Shown here one piece after another: positions 60,209 through 64,000 of a stretch of 64,000 nucleotides of DNA. Numbering within the stretch: position 1 is the stretch's first letter; each line of letters starts with the position of its first letter. The stretch is from Ramlibacter tataouinensis (lineage in GTDB: Bacteria > Pseudomonadota > Gammaproteobacteria > Burkholderiales > Burkholderiaceae_C), in assembly GCA_002427815.1 (NCBI GenBank), contig DIZF01000001.1:1-64000 (forward strand). The letters run 5' to 3'. The notes beneath the pieces are model-generated. The model was given only the letters and a program-made list of their open reading frames with translations. It did no database searches and was not told where the DNA came from. The position numbers were made by a program, and so were the translations under genes.

Positions 60209-61252
60209 TCAGGCCGTCTTGCTGAGCGCGACGGGCGCCGAGTCCGGCACCAGCGGATGTGCCTCCGGGCCCTGGTAATCGCGGGCCGGCGCCGCGAAGC
60301 CGCAACCGGTGCCGTCGGTCACTTCGACCTGCCACGGCAGGCGGTATCTGCCCGCCGCCATGTCGTGCATATAGGTGTAGGGGCAGTCCTGGGCACCGCC
60401 CTTCACCGCCACGTAGCCGCGGTGATACAGCTGGTAGATGTTGTTTTCCACGCCCCAGCCCGATCGGGCTTCGCGCACGAGGTCGGGCCGCAGCTCGCAG
60501 GTGATGATTTCGTCGGGCCGGCCGCCGCCTTGCACCAGCACGCTGCCGTCGAAGTTGCAGAACATGCCCTCGCCCATCGAGTCGAAGCTGCCGTCGCTGC
60601 CGCACATGCAGACGTTGGCGGTATAGGCCAGGTTGCAGAAGGCATTGGCCTGGTTGGTGATCTGCCAGGCGTGGCGGATCGGCGCCGTGTAGCCCGCGGT
60701 GCGGATGATGATCTCGGCGCCCTTGTACGCGGCCTCTCGCGCCATCTCGGGGAACATCCCGTCGTGGCAGATGATGAGGGCGATCCTGCTGCCGTTGGGC
60801 CCATCGCACACCGGGACGCCCAGGTTGCCCGGCTCCCACGGCTCCACCGGCACCCAGGGATGCAGCTTGCGGTAATAGAGCTTGATCGCGCCGGTGTCGT
60901 CGATGACGAGGCCGCTGTTGTACGGGTTGCCGCCGGGATTGGCTTCCATGATGGAGAAGCAGCCCCAGATGCGGTGCGCTATACAGGCGGCCTTGAAGGC
61001 AGCGACTTCCGGGCCGTCCAGCGAGCACATGATCGCCGGGTGGGTGTCCATGGACAGGCCGTGCAGCGAGTACTCGGGAAACACCACCAGGTCCATGGTC
61101 GACAGGTTGCGCCGTGCCTTGCCCACCAGCTCGCAGATGCGCTGCGTCTGCGCCGCCAGGTCGGCGGGCGTGACGACCACGGGCAACTGCAGCTGCACCA
61201 GGCCCATCACCACACCCTGCTTCGATTTGTTGAGTCCGCCGAGTCCGGTCAT
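60209..61252 (-). CDS. amiF: Formamidase (nitrilase superfamily, AmiF-type)
   Basis: A 347-residue nitrilase-superfamily amidase with the Glu-Lys-Cys triad: Glu60 (VVFPEYSLHG), Lys129 (LYYRKLHPW) and Cys162 (LIICHDGMFPE). The pattern SLHGLSMDT, ANVCMCGSDGSFDSMGEG and GLGGLNKS at the start are close to AmiF formamidase (H. pylori triad 60/133/166 from memory) rather than aliphatic amidase AmiE. It hydrolyses formamide or a related short amide to acid and ammonia. It is in the BMP-ABC operon, directly before biuH (3-bp gap), so the natural substrate could be another N-C(=O) compound. Confidence 0.88.
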   Translation of the reverse strand: MTGLGGLNKSKQGVVMGLVQLQLPVVVTPADLAAQTQRICELVGKARRNLSTMDLVVFPEYSLHGLSMDTHPAIMCSLDGPEVAAFKAACIAHRIWGCFSIMEANPGGNPYNSGLVIDDTGAIKLYYRKLHPWVPVEPWEPGNLGVPVCDGPNGSRIALIICHDGMFPEMAREAAYKGAEIIIRTAGYTAPIRHAWQITNQANAFCNLAYTANVCMCGSDGSFDSMGEGMFCNFDGSVLVQGGGRPDEIITCELRPDLVREARSGWGVENNIYQLYHRGYVAVKGGAQDCPYTYMHDMAAGRYRLPWQVEVTDGTGCGFAAPARDYQGPEAHPLVPDSAPVALSKTA

Positions 61253-61290
61253 GTCATGCCTCCCGACGAGCCGCCTCTAGGGTGGCATGC

Positions 61291-61305
61291 GCCCCCTCGG
61301 GGGGC
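61291..61305 (-). promoter_or_regulatory. Short C/G hairpin before amiF
   Basis: GCCCCC (61291-61296) pairs with GGGGGC (61300-61305) around a 3-nt loop, in the 92-bp gap between the permease and amiF genes. This GCCCCCTCGGGGGGC motif is common in intergenic DNA of Comamonadaceae. It may reduce transcription into the downstream genes; no T-run follows. Confidence 0.4.
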
Positions 61306-61344
61306 AGAGAGCGAATGCGAACGTGGGGGCCCATGGTTTCTCCT

Positions 61345-62265
61345 TTACGAGCGGGAAGACAGCTCGCCCGGGCTGCCGGCGATCACGCCGCCGGGCCGGC
61401 AGGTGATGACCAGGATCAGCAGGGTGAGCACATATGGAACGATGTTGAACAGGTGATAGCCCCAGCCGATGCCGATGGATTGCAGGGCCGGTCCGATCGC
61501 GCCGGCGCCGCCGAACAGCAGCGCGGCGCCGACGCAGCGCAAGGGGCTCCAGCGCGCGAAGATCACCAGCGCCACTGCGATCAGGCCCTGGCCGCTGGAC
61601 ACGCCTTCGTTCCAGCTGCCCGGGTAGAACAGCGTGAGCGACGCGCCGCCGAGACCGGCGATCATGCCGCCGGCTGCCGTCGCGGCAATGCGGATGCCGG
61701 ACACGGAATAGCCCAGCGCCCGCGCCGCATGGGCGGAGTCGCCGGCCATGCGCACCAGCAGGCCGGCGCGCGTGTTGGCGAAGGCCCATCCCATCGCCAC
61801 CGCGATCACCAGGCCGATGGGCACCAGGGCGTTGACCTGCAAGGCCGAGCGCACGGCCGAGGAGCTGCTCCAGTTGCCCAGGGCGATCGCCGGAAGCTGC
61901 GGCGCCTGCGGCTGGATCAGCGGCTTGCCGAGATAGAACGCCAGGCCCATGCCCAGCAGCATCAGCGCGATGCCGGTCGCGACGTCGTTGACGCGCGGCA
62001 GCGAACAGAGCACGCCGTGCAGCGCCGCCAGCAATGCGCCGGCCGCCGCGGCCGCCAGCACGCCGATCCAGGGTGAGCCGCTCAGCCAGGATGCGCCGAA
62101 GGCCGACATCGCCGACAGCACCAGCACGCCTTCCAGGCCGAGGTTGATGCGCCCCGATTTTTCGGTGAGGCATTCGCCCAGGCTCACGAACAGGAACGGC
62201 GCGCCGACGCGCAGCGCACCGCCGACGATCCCGGCGCCGAAGATGAGGGCCTGGTCCGCGTTCAT
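61345..62265 (-). CDS. BMP-type ABC transporter permease (YufQ/NupQ-like)
   Basis: A 306-residue permease with about eight membrane helices: APFLFVSLGECLTEKSGRINLGLEGVLV near the start, DVATGIALMLLGMGLAFYLGKPL, AGLLVRMAGDSAHAARALGYSVSGIRIAAT (EAA-like coupling loop), and IVPYVLTLLILVI at the C-terminus. The family transports nucleosides or similar small polar compounds. Its ATG overlaps the stop of the partner permease by 4 bp. It forms a heterodimer with the partner permease. Confidence 0.92.
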   Translation of the reverse strand: MNADQALIFGAGIVGGALRVGAPFLFVSLGECLTEKSGRINLGLEGVLVLSAMSAFGASWLSGSPWIGVLAAAAAGALLAALHGVLCSLPRVNDVATGIALMLLGMGLAFYLGKPLIQPQAPQLPAIALGNWSSSSAVRSALQVNALVPIGLVIAVAMGWAFANTRAGLLVRMAGDSAHAARALGYSVSGIRIAATAAGGMIAGLGGASLTLFYPGSWNEGVSSGQGLIAVALVIFARWSPLRCVGAALLFGGAGAIGPALQSIGIGWGYHLFNIVPYVLTLLILVITCRPGGVIAGSPGELSSRS

Positions 62266-63365
62266 GACAGCACCTTCCCATCTCCCTGCTGGAGGGCCGG
62301 GGCGGGATCGGCGGGCGCCGCCGAGTGGACCAGCTTCAGCCACAGCGCCTTCCACTCCACGTCGCGCAGCGCTTCGCTCGCCAGGATCAGCACGAAGGCG
62401 ATGCCTTGCAGCAGCAGCACCGATGCGTCGGGCAGGCCCAGGCGACGCTGCAGCAGGCTGCCGGCCGCACCGAAGCCGCCGAACAGGATCGCCACCGGAA
62501 TCACGGCCAGCGGCTCATGGCGCGCGATGAACGAGACGAGGATGCCGGCGTAGCCGTATCCGGCAATCAGGGCGGCGTTGGCGCTGTTGTGCACCGCCGC
62601 CACTTCGACGGCGCCGGCCAGCCCGGCAGCCGCGCCGCCCAGCGCGCAGGCCAGCAGCACCAGGCGCGAGGCCGGCAGCCCCACCAGTTGCGCCGTGCGC
62701 AGGTTGCCGCCCACCACCCGCACCGAAAAACCCGACGGTGTCCAGCGCAGCCACAGCGCCGCCGCGATGCAGGCGATGACGCCCAGTGCCAGGCCCCAAT
62801 GGACGTCGGAGCCGGCGATGCCCGCGATGCGCAGGCCCTGCGCCAGTTCGTGGGTGGAGGGCTTGTTCAGGCTGGCCGGATCGCGCAACGGCCCTTCCAC
62901 CAGGTGCTTGAACAGGCCGATCGCCACATAGGCCAGCAGCAGGCTGCTGATGGTTTCGTTGATACCGCGGGCCTGCCGCAGCCAGCCGGCCAGCGCAATC
63001 CACAGCGCGCCCGCGGCGGCGCCGGCCAGGCACGCCAAGGCCGTGCCCACGATGTTCTGCGGCAGCGGCAGGCTCTGCGCCAGTGCCGCACAAGCGAGGC
63101 CGCCCAGCACCAGCGCGCCCTCGCCTCCGATGACGACCAGCCCGGCGCGCGCCGGAATGGCCACACACAGCGCCGTCAGCATCAGCGGCGCGGCGCGTTG
63201 CAGCGTGTTCTGCCAGGAATACCAGTCGCCGAACGCGCCCTTGAACAGCAGCAGCCAGACCTCCACCGGACTGACGCCGGCGAACCAGACAAACAGTCCG
63301 AACAGCAGCAGCGCCGCCGCGATGGCGGCGGCGGGCAGCAGGGCTTCCTTGAGGGCTGAACGCAT
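62262..63365 (-). CDS. BMP-type ABC transporter permease (YufP/NupP-like)
   Basis: A 367-residue permease: LLPAAAIAAALLLFGLFVWFAGVSP, SWQNTLQRAAPLMLTALCVAIPARAGLVVIGGEGALVLGG, GINETISSLLLAYVAIGLFKHLVEGPLRDP, and the coupling helix GFSVRVVGGNLRTAQLVGLPASRL. It pairs with the YufQ-like permease (4-bp overlap) and receives the substrate from the BMP lipoprotein/binding protein encoded 20 bp upstream. The ATG at 63365 begins MRSALKEALL. Confidence 0.92.
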   Translation of the reverse strand: MRSALKEALLPAAAIAAALLLFGLFVWFAGVSPVEVWLLLFKGAFGDWYSWQNTLQRAAPLMLTALCVAIPARAGLVVIGGEGALVLGGLACAALAQSLPLPQNIVGTALACLAGAAAGALWIALAGWLRQARGINETISSLLLAYVAIGLFKHLVEGPLRDPASLNKPSTHELAQGLRIAGIAGSDVHWGLALGVIACIAAALWLRWTPSGFSVRVVGGNLRTAQLVGLPASRLVLLACALGGAAAGLAGAVEVAAVHNSANAALIAGYGYAGILVSFIARHEPLAVIPVAILFGGFGAAGSLLQRRLGLPDASVLLLQGIAFVLILASEALRDVEWKALWLKLVHSAAPADPAPALQQGDGKVLS

Positions 63366-63385
63366 GCCGTGCGGAGAGCTTTGCT

Positions 63386-64000
63386 TCAGCCCGCCGAGCC
63401 GACTACGCCCTCGACCAGGTAGTTCATCTTCTCGAGCTCCAGGTCGGTCTGCTTGTAGGCCTTGCCCGCGGGGATCACGGTGGCGCCCTTGTTGTCCTTC
63501 AGCGGGCCCTTGAAGATGTCGAAGCTGCCGGCGGCCATCCTGGCCTTGATGCCGTCGGCCACCTTCTTCGCGGCGTCCGGCACCATGGGCCCATAGGCCG
63601 ACATCTTCACGTAGCCTTCCTTCAGGCCGCCGCGCAGGAAGTTGGGATGCGGCTTGCCGCTGCGCGCTGCATCGAGAAAGGTGGTGTAGGCCGCGAGCCA
63701 GTTCCACTCGGCGCCGGTGAGGTAGGCCTGTGGGGCCAGCTTGGCCTGGCTGGCGTGGTAGCCGCAGACCATCTTGCCGCGCCTGGCGGCAGTCTCGACG
63801 ATCACCTTGGGGCCGTCCACGTGCATGGTGAACACGTCCACGCCCTGATCGGCCAGGCTGTTGGTGGCTTCGGCTTCCTTGACCGGCATCGACCAGTCGC
63901 CGGTGAAGATCACGCTGGTCGTGATACCGGGCTTGACCGAGCGCGCGCCCATGGTGAAGGCGTTGATGTTGCGCAGCACCTGCGGAATCGGCTTGGCCGC
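63386..64000 (-). CDS. BMP-family ABC transporter substrate-binding protein, C-terminal part (5' end outside window)
   Basis: About 205 C-terminal residues of a BMP/Med-type binding protein; the gene runs off the right edge. Visible are LRNINAFTMGARSVKPGITTSVIFTGDWSMPVKEAEATNSLADQGVDVFTMHVDGP (segments), GKMVCGYHASQAKLAPQAYLTGAEWNW, and the lobe end GTYDIFKGP-like SFDIFKGPLKDNKGATVIPAGKA. The family binds nucleosides, purines or related ring or urea-like compounds. It is the first recognisable gene of the operon that continues with the permeases. Confidence 0.9.
   Translation of the reverse strand, partial: AAKPIPQVLRNINAFTMGARSVKPGITTSVIFTGDWSMPVKEAEATNSLADQGVDVFTMHVDGPKVIVETAARRGKMVCGYHASQAKLAPQAYLTGAEWNWLAAYTTFLDAARSGKPHPNFLRGGLKEGYVKMSAYGPMVPDAAKKVADGIKARMAAGSFDIFKGPLKDNKGATVIPAGKAYKQTDLELEKMNYLVEGVVGSAG

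Noticed and set aside
57929..61456. Long plus-strand frame opposite the ABC/biuH/amiF genes
   Set aside because: Antisense shadow with low-complexity composition; all domains are on the minus strand.

Overview
The window is high-GC DNA from what looks like a betaproteobacterium of the Burkholderiales, probably Comamonadaceae. The signs are the strong G/C bias at third codon positions, the many solo Bug/TctC-type binding proteins, two TRAP transporters, the PHB-depolymerase-like esterase with its ribbon-helix-helix partner, and the DUF2339/DUF3999 pair. I saw no rRNA, tRNA, CRISPR array, intact insertion sequence, prophage or replication origin. It reads as chromosomal, catabolically versatile DNA built from transport and catabolism cassettes.

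Layout. 1-623: tail of a LuxR-type response regulator and an FmdB zinc-ribbon protein. 695-7918: a minus-strand cassette (TRAP dctP-dctQ-dctM, DUF2848, amidase, Old Yellow Enzyme) with a divergent GntR regulator and a 16-bp palindrome between them. 8029-15746: a SEC-C protein, a GrdB-like protein and an RND efflux operon (pump, adaptor, outer-membrane lipoprotein). 15857-17767: esterase, its likely autoregulated RHH repressor and a small ORF. 17934-22862: a TPP-dependent 2-oxoacid dehydrogenase E1 (alpha, beta) co-transcribed with a second TRAP transporter. 23049-28328: aldo/keto reductase, a broken DUF2339 gene and an intact DUF3999 gene. 28361-33884: a mandelate-like cassette (benzoylformate-decarboxylase-like enzyme, MarR, enolase-superfamily enzyme, 2-hydroxyacid dehydrogenase, Bug protein) with a 36-bp perfect palindrome over the marR start. 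33930-35535: a membrane class III cyclase and a CMD-family protein.

35651-41708 is the most unusual part: an anaerobic/sulfur-type electron-transfer locus. On the minus strand it carries a DUF3373 porin, a small periplasmic protein, an octaheme c cytochrome of the tetrathionate-reductase type, a membrane cytochrome b, an ArsR repressor with the two cysteines of BigR/SqrR persulfide sensors, and a monoheme cytochrome c. A diverged ~155-bp non-coding element with four conserved blocks occurs twice, upstream of the porin operon and upstream of the monoheme cytochrome.

41708-47823 is a mixed housekeeping/accessory stretch (SDR, methyltransferase, racemase, GNAT, flavin reductase, MTH1187 protein, a remnant of a Bug protein, an unknown secreted protein). 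47908-54413 holds a Bug protein, a carboxypeptidase-G2-like peptidase and the general amino-acid ABC transporter aapJQMP. 54754-56277 holds an amidohydrolase and a small membrane protein. 56435-64000 is a minus-strand BMP-type ABC transporter operon interleaved with two isochorismatase-fold amidohydrolases, one with the exact catalytic spacing of biuret hydrolase, plus a formamidase. I read it as a biuret/triuret-like nitrogen scavenging operon with a GntR regulator.
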